Positions 26,468 through 35,396 of a DNA stretch of 64,000 nucleotides are shown piece by piece. The notes under the pieces were generated by a model. That model saw nothing but the letters and a program-made list of their open reading frames with translations, did no database searches and was not told where the DNA came from. Origin of the DNA: CAWKEY01 sp963696315 (lineage in GTDB: Bacteria > Pseudomonadota > Gammaproteobacteria > Methylococcales > Methylomonadaceae); the NCBI GenBank assembly GCA_963696315.1, contig CAVOJU010000050.1, positions 1 to 64,000 of the forward strand, written 5' to 3'. Each line of letters starts with the position of its first letter. The stretch's first letter is position 1. The position numbers and the translations under genes are program-made.

Positions 26468-28375
26468 CTACAAGGCGTTTATATCTTCAGGCAAATTAAT
26501 AGCTATCTCGTTATTGTGCCATTTGGCAGTCCCGATGGTTGACCATTGGGAGGCAAGATTGCTGTGCAATAGATCATGAACCCAATAAGATGGCGCGCTG
26601 TTTTTTTTCATTTTTATCTGAAAAAGGGTGTTTTCTAAATTCAAGCCTATTTTTTGCCCCCAGAAAGCGGTCACTTTCATGATGAATTTTTTCAGTCTAC
26701 TGTTATGAATGGTGGGTGTGACAGCAATATTGGCCCACATCGAATGGACACGGCCCCAATTAGGAGCCAGCAAGCGGCCTTGTTCATTAACAAACGGCAG
26801 CCAGCGTTCAGTACCATTCGCATCGATATAGGTTATGGCCAAGATATGGTCATAGCCGGCAAAATGATCATGCAGGTAAAGGGCGTGGGGTATTATGCCC
26901 AAAAAGGCTTGTGAGATTATCAGCAGTGAGTTGCTAGCCTGGGCAAGCGTGTTGGTAATGGGATTTTGTTTGACGTCAATATTCAGTCTATAAATCAGGC
27001 CGTAATGAAGAGTACTGTTGAGTTGTAGGAGTAACAACAAAATGAATACTTTAGACAGCTTTGCACAAAAAACTTTAGGGTATTGATTTGCGTAGCGCTC
27101 AAAAATGCGCTGATAAAGCGTATTGTTTTCCAGTCTGGTGATTTCACTGCTGCATTCCGATGTGCAGCTGAGTCGTCTGCGCGTGTCGGCAATCGTGCGG
27201 TATTTTGCAGACGCGAAGTGATAGATTCCCGGAAGTCGCATCATTAAGCCTACAGGGATCAGATAGCGCATGTGCAGAAAAATATTAATATAGGTGTCCA
27301 CTCCCGAGTAGAGGCGGTTTTTATTGTCCAATGCGTAGAGGTCGGCCAGCAAGCTTTCTTGTTTTAACGAGGCAAGGGCAGGATAATTTGCTGCGTTTTC
27401 TTGAGCATTTTTAAAGTCTATGCATTTAAAAATGTCAAAATGATTGAGAATAAGCACGGTTCGATTACATAGAGGACAGTCGCGATCAAAAAACACGGTC
27501 AGCGACGGTTGCTTTGCTGTTAATAGCTTGCCCAGCGAGCGCCAGCACTTGAATGGAACCAGAAGGCTATAAAAAATCACCATTCCCAGGCCGAAGGGAT
27601 AAATGTTTAATGTCAGCGTGATGCCAAGATGCAGGCCGATGCCGATTAACAAATAAACGACACGTAAATTGCGCTTAAACACAAGAAACGGAAAGGTAAA
27701 TTGAAAAACCAGGATAGTATAACCAATGGTTTTAACCAGGAGTTCTTTGTTCAGCAGCCATGACATGTCAAGGGCTGATACGTAATAGGGTTGCGTTGCC
27801 GGTAGCCAGGAGCCCAGGCCGTTGCGCCAGTGCAGGGCAAACATTTTATGCACGGCAGAATCGAAATACAAAAAGCCAAGGCAAATCAGAATGGGCAGGT
27901 AGTAAGCTAAGATCGAGACGGTAGGTTTTGCGTAGGCTTTATAATGAACAAAAGGAGTGCAGAGTTTGTATCTGAGGTTGTCTATGGAAAATGCCTTGTC
28001 GCCGGGCATCAAAAGCAGAAAGAATCCTGCGCCAATTATGAAGCTGTCAAATCCGCCATCAAAATCACGCTGCATGGGAGTGAAGTTAACAAAGATGATC
28101 CAAAATATATAGTTGCAGGTAACTGCGAATTGATAGCGATAGCCGACAGTTATAAATGCCGCGATGATTCCCCAAATACATAAAAAAAAGGGGATTAGCG
28201 GAAACTCTACATCGATGTAGGGAATGGGATCGAAGATCAGGTGATTGAAATATAACAGGAAAATAATTTCCTGTAGAGTAATCAGTCCGTAAAGAAGCCG
28301 GAAAAAGCCAATGCCTGTAGCAGGGACTTGTCGTGAATAAAGGGAAAAAAATTTAGTGTAGATATGTTTATACAT
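26468..28375 (-). CDS. HTTM membrane domain fused to DCC thiol-redox domain
   Basis: A 635-residue protein. Residues about 15-290 are a multi-span membrane region of the HTTM / vitamin-K-carboxylase-like family (FFRLLYGLITLQEIIFLLYF at the start, later FLYFDSAVHKMFALHWRNGL and GIGLHLGITLTLNIYPFGLG). Near 295-305 comes a DUF393 (DCC) motif, FFDRDCPLCNRTVLIL, with the CxxC of a thiol-disulfide oxidoreductase-like fold. The last ~200 residues form a soluble region with another hydrophobic segment. The domain pairing suggests membrane redox chemistry; the substrate is unknown. Low-GC composition relative to its neighbours hints at transfer. Confidence 0.8.
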   Translation of the reverse strand: MYKHIYTKFFSLYSRQVPATGIGFFRLLYGLITLQEIIFLLYFNHLIFDPIPYIDVEFPLIPFFLCIWGIIAAFITVGYRYQFAVTCNYIFWIIFVNFTPMQRDFDGGFDSFIIGAGFFLLLMPGDKAFSIDNLRYKLCTPFVHYKAYAKPTVSILAYYLPILICLGFLYFDSAVHKMFALHWRNGLGSWLPATQPYYVSALDMSWLLNKELLVKTIGYTILVFQFTFPFLVFKRNLRVVYLLIGIGLHLGITLTLNIYPFGLGMVIFYSLLVPFKCWRSLGKLLTAKQPSLTVFFDRDCPLCNRTVLILNHFDIFKCIDFKNAQENAANYPALASLKQESLLADLYALDNKNRLYSGVDTYINIFLHMRYLIPVGLMMRLPGIYHFASAKYRTIADTRRRLSCTSECSSEITRLENNTLYQRIFERYANQYPKVFCAKLSKVFILLLLLQLNSTLHYGLIYRLNIDVKQNPITNTLAQASNSLLIISQAFLGIIPHALYLHDHFAGYDHILAITYIDANGTERWLPFVNEQGRLLAPNWGRVHSMWANIAVTPTIHNSRLKKFIMKVTAFWGQKIGLNLENTLFQIKMKKNSAPSYWVHDLLHSNLASQWSTIGTAKWHNNEIAINLPEDINAL

Positions 28376-28457
28376 TTCAAGGTTCGAAGATTCGAAGAAA
28401 TGTATAAATTATAAAAGAAATAACTGGGTTTAGTGGGGAAATGTTCGGATGAAACTA

Positions 28458-28498
28458 AGGCCGTTATCGGGCTCTGTTTGAGTTGATAACGGTCTTAG
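28458..28498 (-). terminator. Hairpin downstream of the 43-aa membrane peptide gene
   Basis: GGCCGTTATC and GATAACGGTCTT pair in a 10-12 bp stem with an ~18-base loop, directly after the 43-aa gene on the minus strand. There is no clear T-run, so termination is only likely. Confidence 0.5.
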
Positions 28499-28515
28499 CG
28501 AGAATCTATTAAAGC

Positions 28516-28647
28516 TTATTTCTCGTCATCTGGGTGTTCTGCGAAGACCCATTTTACGAGGAAATAACCAGCGGCTATAACAACAACTGCACCAACCATG
28601 CCTGCTGGTTCTTTTAACATTTCAGTGATATCTAAGATCGCTCCCAT
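28516..28647 (-). CDS. Single-span membrane peptide, 43 residues
   Basis: ATG 28647 with AGGACACTC just upstream. The product starts MGAILDITEMLKEPAGMVGA, has one transmembrane helix (VGAVVVIAAGYFLVKWVF, about 18-35) and an acidic end (AEHPDDEK). It is too small for standard gene callers but has a clear ribosome-binding site and a downstream hairpin, and the codon pattern is gene-like. No family recognised; it could be a small accessory subunit of a membrane complex. Confidence 0.65.
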   Translation of the reverse strand: MGAILDITEMLKEPAGMVGAVVVIAAGYFLVKWVFAEHPDDEK

Positions 28648-28867
28648 GAGTGTCCTACCTATAATTATGATTTTAAAAAATGCTAAATACTTAGCAAACG
28701 GAAAGATTATGATACTTTAGGGGCTGGTAAAGTCAAGGGTTTATTTGCGGGTGTTGTCTAAAGCAGTTGGGCAGGCCAAGCTTTTTTTTATTGAAATTAA
28801 AGCTCGATAGCCGGGGTGTTATGCTTTAAAATAAAAAATTATAAGCTGAAACTTGAGGGTTTAAGAA

Positions 28868-29257
28868 ATGATAAAAAAACGCGTTAAAATTTTGCCATTA
28901 GCGGCGATTTTCTTTGCACTCTCGGCGCAGGCGGATGTTGCACTTAAAGATAGTTCTGAAATTTTGGGTAAATGGAATCTGTATGCTGAGGCGGCTAAGC
29001 TGGATGGCGAGAAGAAAGCACTGACAGTAGAATGGGATTTTAAGGAAGACGGAACTTTGCAAACGACATCAACGGACTCCGTCGGACGAACCAGTGAGTT
29101 CAAGGTGGCGCTTAAGTATTCTGTAGCGGATGGTGTCATTAAGAAGCAGGCGACGCCGGGACGGGACAAATATGAATCATGCAAGGTCGTTGAAAAAGAT
29201 GGATCCAAAATGGTCTTAAAGTGTACATATCTTTATTTCTTTCTAACAAAAAAATAA
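28868..29257 (+). CDS. Secreted hypothetical protein, 129 residues
   Basis: ATG 28868 follows GAGGG at a good distance. A signal peptide (MIKKRVKILPLAAIFFALSA, cleaved after QA) precedes a ~105-residue domain with alternating charged and hydrophobic residues (ILGKWNLYAEAAKLDGEKKA, EWDFKEDGTLQTTSTDSVGR), suggestive of a lipocalin-like or META-like beta-sheet domain that measures GKW...F..DGT. Two Cys (ESCK, LKCT). Periplasmic. Followed by a small membrane-protein gene 21 bases later, probably one transcript. Confidence 0.65.
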   Translation: MIKKRVKILPLAAIFFALSAQADVALKDSSEILGKWNLYAEAAKLDGEKKALTVEWDFKEDGTLQTTSTDSVGRTSEFKVALKYSVADGVIKKQATPGRDKYESCKVVEKDGSKMVLKCTYLYFFLTKK

Positions 29258-29278
29258 TTAATTAAAAAGGGTATAGCT

Positions 29279-29614
29279 ATGATAGGTGGTATTGTAATGA
29301 TTCTTGTGGCTCTCTGGTTTTATCAGTCAGCCATGAGAGCCAAGGTAAGTAACGTAATGATGTGGGTTGTGATTGCGGCGGCCGGTTTTTATGGCCTGCA
29401 GTTATTGCTGGTTAATCTCAATATCTATATATTAGAGTCATTTAGAGCTAGCGAGACCGGCAGTGCCTATGAATCAATTCAGGGGGCGGATAGAAAAAAT
29501 CAAGGCGATTTTCTGGGCTTTGCCGGAGTACTAAAGTCGCTTTATTTAGAGTTGTCGCCTTCAATTGTTAGCTTTTTTAGCGTTGGCATTTGTACGGATC
29601 AAGTTTGTCACTAA
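29279..29614 (+). CDS. Small membrane protein, 111 residues
   Basis: ATG 29279 with AAGGG upstream. Three hydrophobic segments are visible (GGIVMILVALWFYQSA, MMWVVIAAAGFYGLQLLLVN, SPSIVSFFSVGIC); ends GICTDQVCH with two Cys. No family recognised. It belongs to a run of three small plus-strand genes ending at the terminator at 29721. Confidence 0.55.
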   Translation: MIGGIVMILVALWFYQSAMRAKVSNVMMWVVIAAAGFYGLQLLLVNLNIYILESFRASETGSAYESIQGADRKNQGDFLGFAGVLKSLYLELSPSIVSFFSVGICTDQVCH

Positions 29615-29627
29615 AGAGACTTTATCA

Positions 29628-29702
29628 ATGGCGAATCTGTTCGGTGGCCTTAAAGAAATGTTTCAAGGCATCAAAGAAAGTTTTAAAACCACAGAAAAAT
29701 AA
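29628..29702 (+). CDS. 24-residue amphipathic peptide
   Basis: ATG 29628 preceded by AAAGAGAC. It encodes MANLFGGLKEMFQGIKESFK plus TTEK, which would form one amphipathic helix with Leu/Phe/Met/Ile on one face and Lys/Glu on the other. It begins 13 bases after the previous gene's stop and is followed at once by a good terminator, so it is the last possible gene of this unit. It is short, so it may be chance, but spacing, start region and composition favour expression. Confidence 0.45.
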   Translation: MANLFGGLKEMFQGIKESFKTTEK

Positions 29703-29720
29703 GCCGGGAAAGTAGCAATT

Positions 29721-29752
29721 AAAAAAGCTCAAGCCATGCTTGGGCTTTTTTT
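29721..29752 (+). terminator. Rho-independent terminator of the small-gene run
   Basis: AAAAAAGCTCAAGC, loop CAT, GCTTGGGCTTTTTTT: a stable stem with a 7-T tail right after the 24-aa gene. It closes the 28868-29702 transcription unit. Confidence 0.85.
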
Positions 29753-29834
29753 GTTTATTGATGGCTATGAGTAAACCCGGCAGTTGTCAACAAGGGTTCA
29801 TAATCTATGCAAGCTGTTTGCCTAAGCAGAACCG

Positions 29835-30026
29835 TTATGCGGCTATCACCCTGGATACCAGGAAGATCAGTGCAGAAATGAACAGAAGTGTGAAGACCAC
29901 CCCGGCTATCACATAAGTCATGAGTGAGCCTTGTTCAAAGTCTTTAAGCCTGTTGTCTTCGCTTTGTACGCCGATAGCGGCGGATAAAACGCTTTTTATG
30001 ACTTGTAAAATCGTTGGCTTTGACAT
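29835..30026 (-). CDS. DUF2970 small membrane protein
   Basis: 63 residues: a cytoplasmic N-terminus (MSKPTILQVIKSVLSAAIGV, then QSEDNRLKDFEQG) followed by one C-terminal membrane helix (YVIAGVVFTLLFISALIFLV). The LQVIKSVLSAAIGVQS pattern and size match the DUF2970 family of gammaproteobacterial membrane proteins. Transcribed away from metH. Function unknown. Confidence 0.8.
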   Translation of the reverse strand: MSKPTILQVIKSVLSAAIGVQSEDNRLKDFEQGSLMTYVIAGVVFTLLFISALIFLVSRVIAA

Positions 30027-30141
30027 GCCCGTCTCCCATAAATAAAAAAATAATAGTGGTTGCTTGCTTATTAAGCAATGATTATATTCAGCCGGCCCCC
30101 GGCTTTATTTCATCCAAATTGACAAATCCCCGGCAGTCTCA

Positions 30142-33100
30142 ATGAGCAAAATAGAACTATTAAAGCAGCTATTGTCGCAAAGAATCTTGTTTCTTGATGG
30201 CGCAATGGGCACGATGATCCAAGGCTACAAACTGGAAGAAAAAGATTATCGAGGCGAGCGTTTTGCTGCATGGGAGGTTGATCTTAAAGGCAATAACGAT
30301 CTGCTGTCATTAACCCAGCCGGACATCATCAAATCTATTCATAGCGCTTATTTGGAAGTCGGCTCTGATATTGTAGAAACCAATACCTTCAATGCGACCC
30401 GCATCGCCATGGCCGACTATCGCATGGAGTCGCTGGCCTATGAGATCAATGTTGAATCGGCGCGGCTTGCCAGGCAGGCCGCCGATGAATTCACTCGAAA
30501 AACACCGGAAAAACCAAGGTTTGTCGCCGGTGTTTTGGGTCCAACCAACCGCACAGCCTCGATGTCGCCCGATGTCAATGATCCGGGGTTTCGCAACATT
30601 TCTTTCGATGAGCTGGTGGAAGCCTATACGGATGCAACCCGAGGCCTTATTGACGGCGGGGCAGACATTATTCTGATTGAAACCGTATTTGATACCCTGA
30701 ATGCCAAAGCTGCCATTTTTGCGGTTGACAGCTATTTTGAAAAAATCGGTTATAAATTGCCGGTCATGATTTCCGGCACGATTACCGACGCCTCCGGTAG
30801 AACGCTGTCGGGTCAGACTGTCGGCGCTTTCTGGAATTCATTACGGCATATCGAGCCAATTTCCTTTGGCTTTAACTGTGCCCTGGGCGCCAAGGAACTG
30901 CGCCAGTACATCGCCGAATTATCAGCTATTTCCGAGACCCATGTGTCCGCGCATCCGAATGCCGGTTTGCCCAATGAGTTTGGCGAATATGACGAGTCTC
31001 CGGAAGCGATGGCAGAGGAGTTGGCCGACTGGGCCAAGAGCGGGTATATCAACATCATCGGCGGCTGCTGCGGCACCTCGCCGGCGCATATTAAAGCCAT
31101 CGTCGACGCCGTCAAACTGCATAGTCCTCGTAAACTACCACAGATTGAGAAACAGTGCCGGCTGGCAGGCTTGGAGCCGATGAATATCGGCCCGGATTCT
31201 TTGTTTGTGAATGTCGGCGAGCGCACCAACGTGACCGGTTCGGCCTTGTTCAAACGTCTGATTGTTCAGGGTGATTTCGAAACCGCGCTGGATATTGCCA
31301 AGCAGCAGGTTGAGAACGGTGCCCAGATTATTGACATCAACATGGATGAAGGCATGCTGGAGTCAAAAGAGGCCATGGTGCGGTTTCTTAACCTGATTGC
31401 GTCCGAGCCGGATATTGCCAAAGTGCCCATCATGCTCGATTCATCGAAATGGGAGATTCTGGAAGCCGGCCTTAAGTGTATACAGGGTAAAGGCGTGGTC
31501 AATTCCATCTCGCTCAAAGAAGGTGAAGAGGCGTTTAAAAACCACGCCAAACTGATTCGACGCTATGGGGCGGCGGCTATTGTCATGGCATTTGATGAGC
31601 AAGGGCAGGCCGATAGCAAAGACAGAAAAGTCGAAATATGCCGGCGGGCCTATAAAATTCTTACCGAACAGATCGGATTCCCGGCGGAAGACATTATTTT
31701 TGACCCCAATATTTTTGCCATTGCCACCGGCATTGACGAACACAATAATTACGGTCTGGATTTTATTGAAGCCGCCAGCGAAATCAAACGCACATTGCCT
31801 CATGCTTTGATTTCGGGGGGCGTGTCCAACGTGTCGTTTTCTTTTCGCGGCAACGATCCGGTTCGAGAGGCCATACACGCCGTATTTTTATACCACGCCA
31901 TCAATGCCGGCATGGACATGGGCATCGTCAATGCCGGGCAATTGGGAATTTACGCCGATATTCCCGAAGAGCTGCGGGATGCGGTCGAAGCGGTCGTTTT
32001 AAACCTCAGTCCGGACGCTACGGAAAAACTGCTGGAACTGGCGGAAAAGTACCGCGGCGACGGCAGCGCGGCGGCAAAACAGGAAGATGGCGAATGGCGC
32101 AGCTGGCCGGTCAGCAAGCGTCTGGAGCATGCCCTGGTCAAAGGCATTGCCGATTATATCGAAGAAGATACCGAGCAGGCCCGGCTTGAAGCCGAAAGGC
32201 CCCTGCATGTCATTGAAGGCGCTTTGATGGATGGCATGAACGTGGTCGGCGACCTGTTTGGCGCCGGAAAAATGTTTTTGCCGCAAGTGGTTAAATCGGC
32301 GCGGGTCATGAAAAAAGCCGTCGCCTATTTAATGCCTTATATGGAGGCCGACAAATCCGGCGAAATCAGCACCAACGGCAAAATCCTGATGGCCACAGTT
32401 AAAGGGGATGTGCATGACATCGGCAAAAATATCGTCGGCGTGGTGCTGCAGTGCAATAACTACGAGGTGATTGATTTAGGCGTCATGGTGCCTGCCGAGA
32501 AAATTTTACAGACCGCGCGTCTGGAAAACGTCGACATAATCGGCTTGAGCGGCCTGATTACGCCGTCTCTGGACGAAATGGTGCACATGGCCAAAGAAAT
32601 GGAGCGGCAAGGCTTCGAAATTCCCTTGATGATAGGCGGCGCGACGACCTCGCGCGCGCATACCGCGGTAAAAATTGAGCCGAATTATCATGGCCCGGTG
32701 GTTTACGTGACCGATGCTTCCCGCGGTGTCGGCGTGGCCAGTAATTTACTGAGTACCGATCTGAAAGAGGATTTCATTAGAAAAATTCGCCAAGAATATG
32801 AGGAAGTCAGGGACAGGCACAAAGGCCGCGAAGCCAAAACCAAACAACATTCCCTGGATGAAGCCCGGCGCAACAAATTTAACTGGGGCCGTTATGAACC
32901 GGTCAAGCCTTCATTCCTGGGCACAAAGGTCATTGACCGGTTTCCGCTCGATACTTTGGTCTGGTATATCGACTGGACGCCGTTTTTTCAAACCTGGGAA
33001 ATGGCTGGAAGCTATCCCAAAATATTGGATGATAAAGTCGTGGGTGTCGAAGCGCGCAAGCTGTTTGACGACGCCCAGAGCATGCTCAACAAAATCATCA

Positions 33101-33813
33101 ATGAAGAATGGCTCACGGCGCGGGCCGTGATCGGTTTCTTTCCTGCCAATAGCGAAGGCGATGATGTGCTGGTTTATAGCGATGAAACGCGTACCCAACA
33201 ACGGGAAATTTTGCACCATTTGCGCCAGCAAAATGTAAAAGCGCCCGGGCGCCCCAATTATTGTCTGGCTGATTTTATTGCCCCGGTAGAGAGCGGCAAG
33301 GCCGATTATATCGGTGCTTTCGCGGTCACCACCGGCATTGGTATCGAAGCCAAGCTGGAGCAGTTCGAGCGCGACCATGATGATTACAGCGCTATCATGC
33401 TGAAAGCATTGGCTGACAGGCTGGCTGAAGCGTTTGCCGAATACATGCACGAGGCGGTCAGAAAAAATTACTGGGGCTATGCGCAAGACGAAGCCCATGA
33501 CCGGGAGCAGTTAATTCACGAGGCTTATCAGGGTATCAGGCCGGCACCGGGCTACCCCGCCTGTCCGGATCATACCGAGAAAGCCAAGCTGTTTGAATTG
33601 CTCAAGGTAACCGAGAATACCAGCATTACATTGACTGAGAGCTATGCCATGTACCCGGCGTCGGCGGTCAGCGGCTGGTATTTTTCACATCCCGAATCGC
33701 AGTATTTCAATGTCGGAAAAATTGACAGGGATCAATTGCAGGATTATGCCCGCCGCAAAGGCATTGCCGAGGAAGTCGCTGAACGCTGGCTAGCGGCGCA
33801 TTTGCATCATTGA
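30142..33813 (+). CDS. metH: Cobalamin-dependent methionine synthase
   Basis: Transfers methyl groups from methyltetrahydrofolate via cobalamin to homocysteine. 1,223 residues with all four modules: homocysteine domain (LDGAMGTMIQGY near 20, zinc Cys pair GGCCGTSPAH near 310), pterin domain (NVGERTNVTGSALFKRLI near 355), cobalamin domain with the His ligand in GDVHDIGKN near 758 and GLSGLITPSLDEM, and the SAM-binding reactivation domain ending RPAPGYPACPDH and YAMYPASAVSGWYFSHP. No cobalamin riboswitch is evident upstream. Full length and intact. Confidence 0.97.
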   Translation: MSKIELLKQLLSQRILFLDGAMGTMIQGYKLEEKDYRGERFAAWEVDLKGNNDLLSLTQPDIIKSIHSAYLEVGSDIVETNTFNATRIAMADYRMESLAYEINVESARLARQAADEFTRKTPEKPRFVAGVLGPTNRTASMSPDVNDPGFRNISFDELVEAYTDATRGLIDGGADIILIETVFDTLNAKAAIFAVDSYFEKIGYKLPVMISGTITDASGRTLSGQTVGAFWNSLRHIEPISFGFNCALGAKELRQYIAELSAISETHVSAHPNAGLPNEFGEYDESPEAMAEELADWAKSGYINIIGGCCGTSPAHIKAIVDAVKLHSPRKLPQIEKQCRLAGLEPMNIGPDSLFVNVGERTNVTGSALFKRLIVQGDFETALDIAKQQVENGAQIIDINMDEGMLESKEAMVRFLNLIASEPDIAKVPIMLDSSKWEILEAGLKCIQGKGVVNSISLKEGEEAFKNHAKLIRRYGAAAIVMAFDEQGQADSKDRKVEICRRAYKILTEQIGFPAEDIIFDPNIFAIATGIDEHNNYGLDFIEAASEIKRTLPHALISGGVSNVSFSFRGNDPVREAIHAVFLYHAINAGMDMGIVNAGQLGIYADIPEELRDAVEAVVLNLSPDATEKLLELAEKYRGDGSAAAKQEDGEWRSWPVSKRLEHALVKGIADYIEEDTEQARLEAERPLHVIEGALMDGMNVVGDLFGAGKMFLPQVVKSARVMKKAVAYLMPYMEADKSGEISTNGKILMATVKGDVHDIGKNIVGVVLQCNNYEVIDLGVMVPAEKILQTARLENVDIIGLSGLITPSLDEMVHMAKEMERQGFEIPLMIGGATTSRAHTAVKIEPNYHGPVVYVTDASRGVGVASNLLSTDLKEDFIRKIRQEYEEVRDRHKGREAKTKQHSLDEARRNKFNWGRYEPVKPSFLGTKVIDRFPLDTLVWYIDWTPFFQTWEMAGSYPKILDDKVVGVEARKLFDDAQSMLNKIINEEWLTARAVIGFFPANSEGDDVLVYSDETRTQQREILHHLRQQNVKAPGRPNYCLADFIAPVESGKADYIGAFAVTTGIGIEAKLEQFERDHDDYSAIMLKALADRLAEAFAEYMHEAVRKNYWGYAQDEAHDREQLIHEAYQGIRPAPGYPACPDHTEKAKLFELLKVTENTSITLTESYAMYPASAVSGWYFSHPESQYFNVGKIDRDQLQDYARRKGIAEEVAERWLAAHLHH

Positions 33814-33887
33814 GTCAACGCTTGCAGGATTTAAGGCCACGCGCCGCTGACGGCAAAATTCAAAACAAAGACGGAAAGCATATAGAC

Positions 33888-34397
33888 ATGTCAACCAAAG
33901 AAAAAGTGGAGCGTTCGCTGGAACGACTAATGTATGCCAGCCGCTGGATCCTCGCGCCGATTTATATCGGCATGAGCCTGGCGCTGCTGGCACTGTCGGT
34001 CAAGTTTTTTCAGGAGCTTTATCATTTCCTTCCGCATGTCTTTGAAGTGGATGAATCCGAACTGGTGTTGACCTTGCTGACCTTGATTGACCTTACGCTG
34101 GTGGCGAGTCTTATTGTGATCGTTATGTTCAGCGGCTATGAAAATTTTGTCTCGCAAATGGACCTGGGCGAAGCCACCGAGAAACTGGACTGGCTGGGCA
34201 CGCACGATTACGCCTCGTTAAAAATGAAAGTGGCGGCATCGATAGTCGCCATCTCATCCATCCATTTACTGAAGATTTTTATGAATGTGCAAACCACGGA
34301 TAACGATAAAATCATGTGGTACGTGCTGATTCATCTAACTTTCGTTATATCGGCCCTGTTTATGGGTTACCTGGATAAGCTGACTAAACATTCATGA
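33888..34397 (+). CDS. UPF0114 (YqhA-like) membrane protein
   Basis: I use ATG 33888 (MSTKEKVERSLERLMYASRW), preceded by GGAAAG, because the family starts there; an earlier ATG at 33810 overlaps metH and adds non-conserved residues. 169 residues with four predicted membrane helices (RWILAPIYIGMSLALLALSV, LTLIDLTLVASLIVIVMFSG, etc.) and the family's GYENFVSQ stretch. YqhA-family proteins are inner-membrane proteins of unknown function. Overlaps the next gene by 4 bases. Confidence 0.88.
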   Translation: MSTKEKVERSLERLMYASRWILAPIYIGMSLALLALSVKFFQELYHFLPHVFEVDESELVLTLLTLIDLTLVASLIVIVMFSGYENFVSQMDLGEATEKLDWLGTHDYASLKMKVAASIVAISSIHLLKIFMNVQTTDNDKIMWYVLIHLTFVISALFMGYLDKLTKHS

Positions 34398-34651
34398 AGC
34401 AACTCATGCTGTTCGGCACGCTTGGCTGCCATCTTTGTGAAGACGCTGAAAGCATTGTCAAGGACTGCCTGCCGGGTAGATTCGAGCAGATGGTTGAGCT
34501 AATCGATATTGCCGAACAGGAACAATGGCAGGAACGCTATGCTATTCGCATCCCTGTTTTATATCACCCGGAAACCCAAAAAGAGCTGGGCTGGCCCTTC
34601 GATCAGGCCGAGCTTGCAGTATTTATCCGCGCCTTAAAGATTGATGCCTAA
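34394..34651 (+). CDS. Glutaredoxin-like protein (DUF836 type)
   Basis: 85 residues beginning MKQLMLFGTLGCHLCEDAES with a thioredoxin-fold CxxC (Cys12, Cys15) in the order GCHLC, followed by RIPVL (cis-Pro) and a final helix. It fits the DUF836/glutaredoxin-like family. ATGA overlap with the UPF0114 gene shows translational coupling. Probably a small thiol-disulfide exchange protein; substrate unknown. Confidence 0.85.
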   Translation: MKQLMLFGTLGCHLCEDAESIVKDCLPGRFEQMVELIDIAEQEQWQERYAIRIPVLYHPETQKELGWPFDQAELAVFIRALKIDA

Positions 34652-34747
34652 CTATTCTGCTCGCCCTCATCCGCTTCCGGCGGGTAGAGGGCGGCAGATT
34701 TGTTCGGATTCATAGCGCGGTTTGACGGATTTTATCCAAACAGCGGG

Positions 34748-35230
34748 TTAGTTGTTGGCCTTGGGCGCTTCTGTGGTTTTACTAGTTTCGGTGGCCGTTT
34801 CAGCGGTTTTGCTAGTTTCGGTAATCGTTTCAGCTTTACTTTCCGCTTCAGATTCCATGACAACCGCAGATATGCAGTTCATCAGGCTTTCCGTATAGTT
34901 GCTGTGAGCATCAGCGAGCGCTTTGGCCGAACCAAAATCGGTGCGTAATTCTTCCAGGGTTTTTTTAGGGTCTTGGGACTCGTTCAAGGTCAGCATTTTG
35001 GTATAGTTGCGGTATGCCGTCATGCGATTGGGATCGGCCGGAAAAATGCCGGGCATGTTTTCGGAGGTCATATCAACGACACATTTGGTCATGTGTTCAG
35101 GTTCGATTTTATAGTCCTTAATATCTTTTTCCTTTTGCATTTGCGCTAATACAGCTTGTTCATATTGATCTTTTTCAGCGCAAGCTGACAGTAATAATGC
35201 GGATATGGAAATCAGCAGAAGTTTTTTCAT
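34748..35230 (-). CDS. Hypothetical lipoprotein, 160 residues
   Basis: MKKLLLISISALLLSACAEK is a clear lipoprotein signal (lipobox LSAC, Cys17). The mature part has a helical domain with two Cys (TKCVVDMTS and LMNCISAVV) and a Thr/Glu/Lys-rich low-complexity tail (ETSKTAETATETSKTTEAPK). No family recognised. Membrane-anchored periplasmic or outer-membrane protein. Confidence 0.75.
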   Translation of the reverse strand: MKKLLLISISALLLSACAEKDQYEQAVLAQMQKEKDIKDYKIEPEHMTKCVVDMTSENMPGIFPADPNRMTAYRNYTKMLTLNESQDPKKTLEELRTDFGSAKALADAHSNYTESLMNCISAVVMESEAESKAETITETSKTAETATETSKTTEAPKANN

Positions 35231-35396
35231 GGAAGAGTGACCGTTATTTTAATGATGTGATGTAACAATGTATTGATTATACGGCTATTGCCGGATAACC
35301 GTTGTATGATTGTATAAAGTCCGTTTTGTTCCAGTGTTGCCTTGTATTTGACGACAGTTCTTACAGACAAGGCAGCGTTGCCAGGCTTGTCCGCTC

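Noticed and set aside
30027..30141. Possible cobalamin or SAH riboswitch before metH
   Set aside because: The leader is about 115 bases and lacks a B12-box or the SAH riboswitch core pattern.
31441..33498. Open frames antisense to metH
   Set aside because: Shadows of a full-length conserved methionine synthase; no motifs and no ribosome-binding sites.
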